Source of the DNA: Halopenitus salinus
Lineage (GTDB): Archaea > Halobacteriota > Halobacteria > Halobacteriales > Haloferacaceae
Assembly (NCBI RefSeq): GCF_042662125.1
Contig: NZ_JBHSXL010000002.1
Location: 1-64,000, forward strand
Length of the DNA: 64,000 nucleotides
Direction: 5' to 3'
Under the pieces are notes generated by a model that made no database searches, was not told the origin of the DNA, and worked only from the letters and a program-made list of their open reading frames with translations. The position numbers were made by a program, and so were the translations under genes. Shown here in pieces: positions 1 to 7,504 of this stretch (within the stretch, counting starts at the first letter, position 1; the number at the start of each line of letters is the position of its first letter).

Positions 1-123
1 AGTGCCGAAGAGCTCCACTGAAAGGGTGTCATATCCGGTGTGGACACCCTCCATAAACACGTCCGTCACCCAATCGACGACGTCCTTGGCGCCCTCCAGA
101 ACCACGTCGATTAAATCGACCAT
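1..123 (-). CDS. partial conjugation-cluster-like protein, N-terminus only
   Basis: The first 41 codons of a minus-strand gene run off the left edge of the window. The ATG at 123 has a strong Shine-Dalgarno sequence (GGAGGT) eight bases upstream, which supports this start. The visible N-terminus (MVDLIDVVLEGAKDVVDW...) is amphipathic and acidic, with no signal peptide. It follows two secreted or membrane genes on the same strand, so it is probably the third gene of that operon. By context it may belong to a haloarchaeal conjugation or secretion cluster; no domain can be named from this fragment. Confidence 0.6.
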   Translation of the reverse strand, partial: MVDLIDVVLEGAKDVVDWVTDVFMEGVHTGYDTLSVELFGT

Positions 124-260
124 GTCTCAAGACCTCCAGTTGGTGTAACCGAAGCGTGACGGAGATATCTCTGTGAGACGACGCAGATCGGCTGCGACAC
201 GCTACTAGATAACACTGCACAGTCCGTTTCGTCTGCTGATAGTTTTCTACAAGCCATGGA

Positions 261-1946
261 TCACCTGTTGTGCAGTCCAAATTGGCTCAATACCCGATGG
301 CCGGCATAGAACATGACGACGAATGGGAGGAGTTGCCACGTGACCTCGATGAGAAACGCCACGACCCCATCAACGGATGCGAGCGGATGAAACCGCAGGG
401 TCGTCGTCTCGCCCACGTATGCGGGATCGTGCGTGAGCCACGACCCAGGGTGATACCGAATCGTGTGGATTCCGGGATCCTCAACAGTTACGACCACCAT
501 CCCTGATTCGTTCGTTTTGACTCGGCGATCGCCGACGGCGACATATCCACTTCGATCGGAGCCACGACCAGCACCGGATCGAGACGTCTCGTGAAGCGCG
601 ATTGGCGAACCGGATGATTGCTCAGTAAGTTCGATCTGGACCGTCGTCGCCGTCGCATTGTGACGAAGCGTCGTAACGGAGAGATCGCTCTGCCGGAGTT
701 CCCGATCAGTGTCAAATGCACGTCTCGGAACGAGCGTCGATTCGCCACGAACGAGCCCACGGATTTCGATATGGTCCAGGTCGGAACTGGCCGTTCGCGT
801 CGCGATACTCGTCGAATCCGTGTAGACGCCGTCGACGGCATCGACCGTGATGTTGGGACCGATACTGTTCGGAGAGCCTCTATCGATACCCCACGTGTCG
901 ATGATCGTCGGTCCATCTCGAACTGGTTCACTCCGTGGGCCGATCGCCGACGGATACGCATGCACGTAGACGGGATGGGCATCCGACGGGACCTCCTCAT
1001 GCTGTGACGCCGTCGATCGAACAAGCGTATCCCAGTCCGTATCACGAGCAGTATAGTACCGCCAGACGCCACGCACGTGGCCGGCTGTTCCGGAGAAGTG
1101 AACGCCGTGCCATGGTTGCGTCTGGGTGATGACGGCGCCGGAATCCCCATTTGGATAGTGCGCAGCTCGAACCGATGGATCGAGCGTGTACACCTCCACA
1201 TCGAATGAATCAGAAACGTGGACGGTTTCGTAGTGATAGCTGAACTCGTACTCGTGTAAGGAGCCTTCCGTATCGACGACGGTTTTTCGCAACCGTGTGC
1301 GAATCTCGGCGTCGACCGTCAGCGTGCTCGGACCACTCCCGTCGAGTTCATACGCGATCGACGGCGTGTGGGTTCCATCGACGGATGCGACAGTTGCGCC
1401 GTCTAATTTCACGCTAACTCGCTCGATATCGTGTGACAGAAGCGTCCAGTAAACGAGCGTATCGCCCCACGAACGCGTTCTGGGGACGTCGATCCGATAA
1501 TCGACAAATCCGCGGAGGGTGCCCGCAGGAGCGATATAGAGGGGCGCTCGTCGTTCTTCCAGGTGACCACGAGTGGACGGATGGACACCAAAGATCGTCG
1601 CATGGGCGTCCTTGATGTACGATCCATCCTCTCGGGAGGCCGATGGCGGATAGACTGACAGATCGATATCGCCAGCCTCGAGATCGTCGAAGTCATGTTC
1701 ACTCCACGTTGCCGCTGTCTGGGGCGGTTGCTTGAACGTGATATCTGTACCACTTGCGAGTTGCGCTACGGAAGTTCCCCCATCTTGATCCTCATCAGAA
1801 TCTCGCGACCAGAGGGTTGAGACCTCATCCGCAGTCAGTCCATTACGCTCGGACCCAGAGCCGGGAGGTTTCGCAAGCACGACTCCCGAGAGAACAGTCG
1901 CAACTACGACGCTCGCCAGAATAATCGAAAGGGTTGACCGGGACAT
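261..1946 (-). CDS. large secreted protein with C-terminal membrane anchor
   Basis: A 561-aa protein with an N-terminal hydrophobic leader (residues about 3-22, ending near VLAKPPG), a long beta-rich, Thr/Ser/Asp-rich extracellular region, and a C-terminal hydrophobic segment at about residues 530-553 followed by a short basic tail. I chose the ATG at 1946 because it puts the leader at the N-terminus; a longer reading adds 18 Arg-rich residues that would spoil it. It lies 22 bases downstream of a small VirB2-like gene on the same strand, so the two are probably cotranscribed. The topology fits a surface-anchored protein of a conjugation-like apparatus. I recognise no catalytic motif. Confidence 0.7.
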   Translation of the reverse strand: MSRSTLSIILASVVVATVLSGVVLAKPPGSGSERNGLTADEVSTLWSRDSDEDQDGGTSVAQLASGTDITFKQPPQTAATWSEHDFDDLEAGDIDLSVYPPSASREDGSYIKDAHATIFGVHPSTRGHLEERRAPLYIAPAGTLRGFVDYRIDVPRTRSWGDTLVYWTLLSHDIERVSVKLDGATVASVDGTHTPSIAYELDGSGPSTLTVDAEIRTRLRKTVVDTEGSLHEYEFSYHYETVHVSDSFDVEVYTLDPSVRAAHYPNGDSGAVITQTQPWHGVHFSGTAGHVRGVWRYYTARDTDWDTLVRSTASQHEEVPSDAHPVYVHAYPSAIGPRSEPVRDGPTIIDTWGIDRGSPNSIGPNITVDAVDGVYTDSTSIATRTASSDLDHIEIRGLVRGESTLVPRRAFDTDRELRQSDLSVTTLRHNATATTVQIELTEQSSGSPIALHETSRSGAGRGSDRSGYVAVGDRRVKTNESGMVVVTVEDPGIHTIRYHPGSWLTHDPAYVGETTTLRFHPLASVDGVVAFLIEVTWQLLPFVVMFYAGHRVLSQFGLHNR

Positions 1947-1968
1947 GGTGAACGTGTGTCGTCGCCGG

Positions 1969-2403
1969 TCACCACGGAACGAGGTTGACGCACTCGGCAA
2001 GCGGGAGTCCCATCATCGAACCGGCAACAGTGTAGAGCGGTCCTAACGCCAGGAGAACGATCACGGATTTGATCGCAGATCGCTTGTGACGCTCGAGGCG
2101 CTTTTTGTGTTCAGCATCCAACGTGAACATCTCAATGAGCGCGTCTGCCTGCCAGACGATCGCTAAGCCAATGATTCCAAGACCCGTGGTAAGCTGAAAG
2201 AACCCCTCAATCATGTCAGGGAGACGTTCAGCGTTGCATACTGCGGTCTCTTGAGCTGCAACCGGTTGGACCGCAACAATACTCAACAGCACACTTACCA
2301 TGACGATCTGGCGTCCAATGCTAGACCACTGACTAGATTGGTCGCGAGATATCTCCTTCGAGGAGTCTACTTCACCCGTTGTATTATCGTCGTTTTGAGT
2401 CAT
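1969..2403 (-). CDS. small membrane protein, VirB2/TrbC-like topology
   Basis: A 144-aa protein: charged N-terminus of about 30 residues, a signal-peptide-like hydrophobic stretch ending VAAQE (about residue 52), then two more hydrophobic helices (about 68-88 and 110-133) separated by a Lys/Arg-rich loop (HKKRLERHKRS). A cleavable leader plus two helices is the arrangement of VirB2/TrbC pilin-like subunits, but the resemblance is in topology, not in a diagnostic motif. It is the first gene of a minus-strand set that continues with the anchored 561-aa protein and the partial gene at the window edge. A conjugation-related role is inferred from context. Confidence 0.6.
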   Translation of the reverse strand: MTQNDDNTTGEVDSSKEISRDQSSQWSSIGRQIVMVSVLLSIVAVQPVAAQETAVCNAERLPDMIEGFFQLTTGLGIIGLAIVWQADALIEMFTLDAEHKKRLERHKRSAIKSVIVLLALGPLYTVAGSMMGLPLAECVNLVPW

Positions 2404-2858
2404 TTTCCTGTGTTTGAATGCTCGAAACGTGAGATCTTGTCACACGAAAATGTGAGCAGTAATGGACCAACCGAACTTCCACATCCCGCTCGGGATCGGT
2501 ATTCGAGAACGGAGTCGCAACTGCGAGGGGATCGATACCCCATACGTTCACTCACACCACTTAGGAGTGCACGATTAAGCAAGATCATGCGTATCGAGAT
2601 GGATATATACCGATTCTGTGGATATCCATGAGAGAAACATCGGGAGGGTGGTTATGTATATTCCGAATAAACCCGATATATATTTAGTTATGTTTTTGAA
2701 GTAAATTAGTAGTTCTAAAATCAAGTCTGGAAATGCTTTCTCAAAATACAATCGGGGTTTGAATAGAATCAAATTACTTGTTGACCTCGTAGAAAAACTT
2801 AACCAACACTGGCGCTTAATGTGCGGAGCTTGTTGGTTAAGAATGAGCGCCAGCTCGC
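2404..2858. other. non-coding stretch between the conjugation-like genes and xseB
   Basis: No convincing gene in 455 bases. The part nearest 2403 should hold the promoter of the minus-strand operon. Positions about 2640-2800 are markedly AT-rich for this replicon (many TATATA-like words), and the right end holds an inverted repeat described separately. Confidence 0.5.
2798..2841. repeat. inverted repeat CTTAACCAACA/TGTTGGTTAAG, copy 1
   Basis: Arms CTTAACCAACA (2798-2808) and TGTTGGTTAAG (2831-2841) are perfect 11-bp complements around a 22-base spacer. A second nested pair, CTGGCGCT just inside the left arm and AGCGCCAG just outside the right arm, overlaps it. The same 10-bp arms occur at 38191-38230 and 41579-41618 with 20-base spacers. 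This copy lies just beyond the 3' end of xseB. Confidence 0.75.
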
Positions 2859-3041
2859 TTACTCGAGCTCCACAACTTCGCCGCTCCCCTCGTCGAGAAT
2901 CTCTCGAACCTCAGCCAGGAGTTCCTCACCTTCCTCGTGGAGTGCAGTACCTTCATCGAGGTCGCATTCGTCCGCGTCGAGCTGCTCAATAATCTCCTCG
3001 ACGCGACTCAGTCGATCGTGGATTTCGGAGTCGTTTGCCAC
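2859..3041 (-). CDS. xseB: exodeoxyribonuclease VII small subunit
   Basis: XseB is the small helical subunit that binds XseA to form exonuclease VII, which degrades single-stranded DNA from both ends. The 60-aa product has the family pattern: two helices with heptad-like spacing (IHDRLSRVEEIIEQLD and LHEEGEELLAEVREIL). I chose the GTG at 3041 because a near-perfect Shine-Dalgarno sequence (GGAGGTGATC) lies just upstream, embedded in the last codons of xseA. A longer reading from 3062 would overlap xseA by 19 bases. Position directly after xseA on the same strand supports translational coupling of the pair. Confidence 0.85.
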   Translation of the reverse strand: MANDSEIHDRLSRVEEIIEQLDADECDLDEGTALHEEGEELLAEVREILDEGSGEVVELE

Positions 3042-3043
3042 GG

Positions 3044-4096
3044 TTAGATCACCTCCAGCCAAAGCCCGGAGATGACCAACAACAGCAACAGCAGCACAGC
3101 GATGGCGACCTTGTAGTAAATCGGTGGGAGGCCCTCGGATGCGGTCGCTTCATCGGCTGCTTCGGCGAGTTCCTGTTCGTGTGCGTGGTCCTGCTGGAAG
3201 GTCTCGTACGCGGCGTCGAGCTGTTGCTCCAGCGGCTCGATCTCACTCGCAAGGAACTCTTGGCGGGAGGTCACGATGTACTCGCCGGCGGCGGTCGGCG
3301 TGATCGTCGCGACGTCCGCCACCTGATCCGCGATGAGTCGGTCGTCGGTGTGTCCAATCGCGGTTATCACCGGGGTATTCGCGGTGAAGATCGCCTCCGC
3401 AACCCGCTCGGTGTTGAAGGCCTGGAGGTTCGAATCGCTCCCACCGCCCCGGCCGACGATGATGGCGTCGACGTCCTCCGAGCGGTCGAGATGGTGAATG
3501 CCGTTCGCGATGGACGTCGGCGCGTTCGACCCCTGGACGGTTGCGTCCTTCACCAAGATGTCGACGGTGGGGTCCTGTCCGTGGATCGCGTTCTGGATGT
3601 CGTATCGTGCGTCTCCTCGAAGGGACGTGACGACGCCGACCCGCTCCGGGAACGCCGGCGGTTGCTGTTTCTGCTCGTCGTCGAACCAGCCACGCTCTTC
3701 GAGTTCGCTTCGCAGTCGCTCGACGGCAGCCGCTTGGTCGCCGTCGCCGACGACGATCACCTCCCACGGTTTGAGGTCGATTTTCCCACCTTCGACCCAA
3801 TAGACGATATCGCCCTCGAGGATGACCTCGGTCCCGTCCTCGAGGTCGGCGTCCATCTCCCGGTAACGGTTCGCCCAGATCATACAGGGGAGCTCGGCGT
3901 CGCCGTCGGTGAGCGTGAAGTAGAGCGCCGTACTGTTCTTGTGGAGGTCAGTGACCTCTCCGATACAGCGGACGCCGTTGAGGGCAGGTGTGTCCTGGAC
4001 GACCGACGCGATCCGGTCGTTCAGCTGGGACACGCTAAGGACCTCTCTCGAATCGGGTTCGACCGCCTGCCGTTCGGTATCCGGTGCGTCCGCCAT
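3044..4096 (-). CDS. xseA: exodeoxyribonuclease VII large subunit with C-terminal membrane-like tail
   Basis: Catalytic subunit of exonuclease VII. The 350-aa protein has an N-terminal OB-fold single-strand-binding domain (about residues 17-115) and the catalytic core (about 145-275) with recognisable blocks RVGVVTS, IIVGRGGGS, NTPVITAIGHTDD and DVATITPTAAGEYI. Bacterial XseA is about 100 residues longer, with a long coiled-coil C-terminus; here a short helical stretch is followed by about 24 mostly hydrophobic residues (VAIAVLLLLLLVISGLWLEVI), which looks like a membrane anchor. It is followed by xseB. An IS1341-type element ends 24 bases upstream of its start, so the native promoter is probably displaced. 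Confidence 0.9.
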   Translation of the reverse strand: MADAPDTERQAVEPDSREVLSVSQLNDRIASVVQDTPALNGVRCIGEVTDLHKNSTALYFTLTDGDAELPCMIWANRYREMDADLEDGTEVILEGDIVYWVEGGKIDLKPWEVIVVGDGDQAAAVERLRSELEERGWFDDEQKQQPPAFPERVGVVTSLRGDARYDIQNAIHGQDPTVDILVKDATVQGSNAPTSIANGIHHLDRSEDVDAIIVGRGGGSDSNLQAFNTERVAEAIFTANTPVITAIGHTDDRLIADQVADVATITPTAAGEYIVTSRQEFLASEIEPLEQQLDAAYETFQQDHAHEQELAEAADEATASEGLPPIYYKVAIAVLLLLLLVISGLWLEVI

Positions 4097-4119
4097 CTCC
4101 GTTTCCTAACTTGTAAACT

Positions 4120-4191
4120 GCCCTACCCTACACCCTCGGCGCTCTGCGCCTCGGTCCTTGAGGGTAGGGCTTTGATGTGGACTCCCGGCAA
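4120..4191 (-). ncRNA. right end / omega-RNA 3' scaffold of the first tnpB element
   Basis: TnpB proteins use an RNA transcribed from the 3' part of tnpB and the right end of the element; the bases just outside the right end serve as guide. Here the stretch from the tnpB stop to the perfect hairpin at 4120-4170 is the expected scaffold. The adjoining guide would read out of the element into the xseA leader (about 4119 down to 4100). The RNA itself is inferred from family knowledge; only the hairpin is seen. Confidence 0.5.
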
Positions 4192-5436
4192 TCAATCCCC
4201 AGCAACAGGCTGGTGACTCTCGCCGTTCAACGTCCCACCATTTATACGCACGTCTACTGGTGCGTCTCCGCCCCCCGACGTGGGCGAGGAACGGAGTCTG
4301 TGTTTCTGCTTTCGGGCATAGCGTAGCCCGATATTCTTCGCTGCATTGTAGTCCGCGTTCACCTGGTAACCGCATTTCTGGCACTCGAAGTGTTCTCCGT
4401 GGCGATTCGCTTCGTTCGTGAACCCACAATCCGTCCGAGAACAGCGCTGGGACGTGTAGTTCGACTTGACTTGCTCCACGGAGACGCCTTGTTCTGGTGC
4501 CTTGTAGGAGACGTACTCGTACAGGCGTCGGAACGCCCAAACATGGTGCCATTTAGCCTGCGGGAGACGCTCACGGATGTCGGTTAAACCCTCGAACACG
4601 ATCACGTCGCAGTCGTGTTCGACGGCTTCCGAAACGATCTCATTGGCAACCGTGTGAATGTACTGCTTCCGCCAGGCTTCTTCTCGCTTTCCAAGGCGAA
4701 GCAGGGCGTTGTGTGCGGCCTGCGTGCTGCGCCGTTGCATCTCGCCACGTCGCTTCTCGAACTCGCGGCACCAATGGTCGTAGTCGTCGCCCTGCCAGAA
4801 CGTGCCGGTCGAAGCTACTGCGAGGCTGTTGACGCCGAGGTCGATACCGAGGACTGTTTGGTGCCCGGTATCTGCCGAAACCTCGGACTCGTCGTCATCG
4901 TACTTTCGCGTCGTGATGTGGAAATAGAACTCGTCAGTCGTCTTGTCGTATTGCAGTGTGCTCGCCCGGAACTCGTACTCCTCTGAGAGAACGTACTGTT
5001 CGTAGGGCGTTGGGCTGTCCGCCGGGAGTTCAAAGTCGCACTCAACACGTCCGTTGACGGTGGAGAGCGAGACTTTGTTCCGGTAGAATGTGGCGCTTCG
5101 CTTATCGTAGACTATGCTCCACGAAGTGAACTCCGGTTGGCTCACACGCTTGCCCTGTTTCCATCGTTCGACGCACCCTTTCGTCGCTTGGACGGCGCGT
5201 CGGATGGCCTCTTGAACGAGGTTGGCAGTGAGATCAGTTTCTTCCCGCAGCTCCGGGTAGAGTGCGTCTCGCGCAGTTGAGTTCGCAGTGATGCAGCTCA
5301 TGTAGGAGTCGTCGTCCCAACAGAACTCGGCAGCACGATTCGCACAGTAGAGGAACTGTCGCGCAGATTCGTGGAGGTCGTCGCGCCGCTCATCGGGAAC
5401 AACGAGTTTGACCGGCGCAGTTCGACGCACCTCCAT
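4192..5436 (-). CDS. tnpB: TnpB, RNA-guided nuclease of IS1341-type element
   Basis: A 414-aa full-length TnpB. RuvC-like catalytic blocks are intact: GIDLGVNSLAV (first Asp), VIVFEGLTDIRER (Glu) and NADYNAAKNIG (last Asp). A zinc ribbon lies between the last two (YTSQRCSRTDCGFT ... HFECQKCGY). The N-terminal half matches the guide-RNA-binding part of the family. TnpB cuts DNA under guidance of the right-end RNA and promotes retention of the element at its donor site. With all catalytic residues and no frameshift, it is probably functional. The C-terminal tail after the last Asp (KQKHRLRSS...) extends towards the right-end scaffold. Confidence 0.93.
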   Translation of the reverse strand: MEVRRTAPVKLVVPDERRDDLHESARQFLYCANRAAEFCWDDDSYMSCITANSTARDALYPELREETDLTANLVQEAIRRAVQATKGCVERWKQGKRVSQPEFTSWSIVYDKRSATFYRNKVSLSTVNGRVECDFELPADSPTPYEQYVLSEEYEFRASTLQYDKTTDEFYFHITTRKYDDDESEVSADTGHQTVLGIDLGVNSLAVASTGTFWQGDDYDHWCREFEKRRGEMQRRSTQAAHNALLRLGKREEAWRKQYIHTVANEIVSEAVEHDCDVIVFEGLTDIRERLPQAKWHHVWAFRRLYEYVSYKAPEQGVSVEQVKSNYTSQRCSRTDCGFTNEANRHGEHFECQKCGYQVNADYNAAKNIGLRYARKQKHRLRSSPTSGGGDAPVDVRINGGTLNGESHQPVAGD

Positions 5437-5643
5437 ATTTCAGATTACCACTCGGCGGTTCTTATAATATTGGGAGTCGGGTAGCTACCGTCGTGCGGTT
5501 GCGTCGTCCTTTGTCGGTTTCCTCTCCGACCTACTCGTTCGCTACACTCGCTCCTTGAGATCGGAGGCTCCACCTCGAATTATGCTGAACAGGAACCTCA
5601 AAAAGCTACGTTCGAGTGCCTGGGCTGGCTGCGTTACGCAGGC

Positions 5644-5811
5644 CTACAGGTCGCGGGGCTGGACCGTCTTCCGATCGTTGGCCTCAGCACGCTCCGCGGC
5701 GTCGTCGAGCAGTTCGGCGACCTCTTCGTTGAGGGCGTCGTAGAAATCTGCCGAGACGTTGTGGTCCGAAAGTGCGTCCTTCACGGCTGCTTTGACGATT
5801 AGGTCAGACAT
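5644..5811 (-). CDS. DUF1931-type small histone-fold-like protein (55 aa)
   Basis: A short minus-strand gene encoding MSDLIVKAAVKDALSDHN..., 55 aa, ending KTVQPRDL. The sequence matches the haloarchaeal DUF1931 pattern (initial DLIVKAAVK, central EEVAELLDDAAERAEAN, terminal TVQPRDL), a family related to archaeal histone folds. The C-terminal TVQPRDL resembles the end of the third histone-fold helix, where residues contact DNA. It probably binds DNA or has an architectural role; this is inference. The gene stands alone between the tnpB element and a PadR regulator on the opposite strand. Confidence 0.8.
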   Translation of the reverse strand: MSDLIVKAAVKDALSDHNVSADFYDALNEEVAELLDDAAERAEANDRKTVQPRDL

Positions 5812-5945
5812 TCCATCGCGGAATTCTCCTGTCCACCATATAAAGGTTCGAAGTTCTCACGTAGTCTTCCTGGCCAGTCACGCCGAATTCGCCTCTGAGT
5901 ACCAGAGAGAACATATGCCACCCCTCAAAAATAGGGAACAGGCAG

Positions 5946-6242
5946 ATGCACGATCTAACTGGGTTCCAGCGGGATATCTTGTACGTAACCACCGGGCTCG
6001 AGGAACCACATGGGCTCGCAATCAAGGACGAACTCGACGACTACTACGAGCAGGAGATCAATCATGGCCGCCTCTATCCGAATCTCGACGACCTCGTCAA
6101 TAAAGGACTGCTGGAGAAGGGTGAACTCGACAAGCGGACGAACGTGTATACGGTCACGCAACGGGGATTACGGGAAATCGAGGCGCGACGTGAGTGGGAA
6201 AGTCAGTATTTAGAAGATGTGAACGCACCCACTCCGTCGTAG
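5946..6242 (+). CDS. PadR-family winged-helix regulator, copy 1
   Basis: A 98-aa PadR-type DNA-binding protein: MHDLTGFQRDILYV (helix 1), GLAIKDELDDYYEQEINHGRLYPNLDDLV (recognition region with the family GRLYP block), and the beta wing RTNVYTVTQRGLREI. It is close to the regulator at 37752-38024, so the replicon carries two paralogues. PadR proteins usually repress their own or neighbouring genes. The following gene is a Fic/Doc-like protein on the same strand 53 bases away, but with its own TATA-like box, so joint control is possible but not shown. Confidence 0.88.
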   Translation: MHDLTGFQRDILYVTTGLEEPHGLAIKDELDDYYEQEINHGRLYPNLDDLVNKGLLEKGELDKRTNVYTVTQRGLREIEARREWESQYLEDVNAPTPS

Positions 6243-6295
6243 AATCATTATAAAAGCGGGACTGCTTTACCCACTTCCCACGAATCCACAGTAAG

Positions 6296-7183
6296 ATGGC
6301 TCGGCTCGTCTTCTATCACCACCCCCAGGCCGAGAATTTCTCACTCAAATATAGCTCGGCATCGGTGGCAGAGATCCTGTCTCAGCGAGAGCAATCCGAC
6401 GAGTCGACAAAGCTCATCGGGTATCCCTTTGACACACCGGTCTATGTGCTCTACGAAGGCGAGTCAGAGATCGAATCTGCCCAAGAGGTCGACTTCGATC
6501 AGGAATGGCTGAGCGACCGTATTCGTGACCTCCCCCGTGCTGGGCAGGTTGTCGCATTCCGATTAGTAGAGTTGCTCGAAGCCGCGGTCGATGTTCGAGA
6601 TGAGGATGAGTTCCGGCTCTACAAGGAGTTCGAACCGCAAAAGATCCAGCAGGCACTCGATCACGTCTCCTGGGGAGCACCGCTTCCGACCGTCGCTGGA
6701 GAGGTGATGTCGAATTTGATCCTCCGACATTCCCTCCCGAATGCGAATCATCGAACTGGCATCGCGATGCTGCAGTTCTGTATTGAGAGTGTGGACCCGG
6801 ATTTTGAGATGCCACGAACGCACGTCGACGACGATTCCTGGCGAGAGTGGGTCGATCCCTATATCGTCGATTCCAAGCGGCTCATTACTGTCCGCCGAAA
6901 CAACCTCCGTTTCAAGCAACTCGAAGAGCTGGACGTCGACCTCGTCGAACGGAAAGATGGGATCCAAATCCGATTAGCCGAGTTCGAGCTGGATATGCAC
7001 TGGCGAGAAGCCCTCACAGAGTATGCTGGGCAGCACGAATCTCACTGTACGGACTTCGCGCAGGCAGTTCTCGAACGAGCAGGACGGGACGATCTACTTG
7101 ACCGTCAAGGACCAACGAAACAAGAGTTCATCACGTATCTGGAGAACGGACTGGTCGAACGAGACTTCAGAGAAATGTTTTGA
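6296..7183 (+). CDS. Fic/Doc-like protein, possible toxin
   Basis: A 295-aa protein with a Fic/Doc-type active-site motif at residues 145-154, HSLPNANHRT, comparable to HxFxDANKRT of Doc. The catalytic His and the ANxRT part are present; the usual Phe is Leu and the usual Asp/Glu is Asn. Fic proteins transfer AMP, phosphate or other groups to target proteins. The N-terminal 130 residues and C-terminal 110 residues are not recognised. A TATA-like TTATAAAAG lies about 45 bases upstream of the ATG. No classical antitoxin is adjacent; a 34-codon gene converges directly on its stop. Family assignment rests on one motif. Confidence 0.5.
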   Translation: MARLVFYHHPQAENFSLKYSSASVAEILSQREQSDESTKLIGYPFDTPVYVLYEGESEIESAQEVDFDQEWLSDRIRDLPRAGQVVAFRLVELLEAAVDVRDEDEFRLYKEFEPQKIQQALDHVSWGAPLPTVAGEVMSNLILRHSLPNANHRTGIAMLQFCIESVDPDFEMPRTHVDDDSWREWVDPYIVDSKRLITVRRNNLRFKQLEELDVDLVERKDGIQIRLAEFELDMHWREALTEYAGQHESHCTDFAQAVLERAGRDDLLDRQGPTKQEFITYLENGLVERDFREMF

Positions 7184-7288
7184 TCAGTCGCGAAGCTCGG
7201 CGACCGACTGACCAACCTCACGGACGTGTTCACTTCGCTCGAGGTCGAGTTCCTCGGCGAGGTAGTCAACCGTCTCTTCGAGGCTCAT
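7184..7288 (-). CDS. 34-aa small acidic protein converging on the Fic-like gene
   Basis: A short open frame (MSLEETVDYLAEELD..., ending VAELRD) on the minus strand; its stop codon abuts the stop of the Fic-like gene with no gap. A TATA-like box (TTTATA on the minus strand, around 7315) lies about 25-30 bases upstream of the ATG, right for a leaderless haloarchaeal transcript. The product is predicted to be one or two amphipathic helices. An antitoxin-like partner role for the Fic-like protein is possible but unsupported beyond position. Confidence 0.5.
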   Translation of the reverse strand: MSLEETVDYLAEELDLERSEHVREVGQSVAELRD

Positions 7289-7504
7289 ATTGGAAAGAAG
7301 TCCGTCTAACGGTATAAACCTAGTGCTGGCGCAACAATATAGCCCATCAGAGAAAGCGTCTGTGTATACCAAACTACGTACCCCTCGGGAAAACTGTGGA
7401 ATCGGTGACCGCATAGCGATACCCACCGAAATTACGCAGTGTCGCCATTTGCTGTCCATCAACCGAACTCAATTGAAAGAAGCTCCGAAGCGATCGGGAG
7501 CGGT

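Larger units (their letters stand above)
4118..5575 (-). mobile_element. IS1341-type (IS200/IS605 group) element carrying tnpB only
   Basis: The element consists of a minus-strand tnpB between two hairpin ends. Right end: a perfect 10-bp stem, GCCCTACCCT (4120-4129) with AGGGTAGGGC (4161-4170). Left end: a weaker hairpin around 5522-5567 (CTCCGA with TCGGAG), containing the words CTCAAGGAGCGA and GAGTAGG that are also seen in the left end of the second tnpB element near 27.9 kb. No tnpA is present, so movement would need a transposase in trans. Boundaries are estimates from the hairpins, because this group makes no target duplication. Confidence 0.75.

Noticed and set aside
2640..2830. AT-rich stretch left of xseB considered as an origin unwinding site
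   Set aside because: No initiator gene or repeated boxes nearby; the true origin signals cluster at 38-41 kb.
3035..4216. Plus-strand open frame of 393 codons opposite xseA
   Set aside because: Shadow of the xseA gene caused by high GC at third positions; its translation has no family match.
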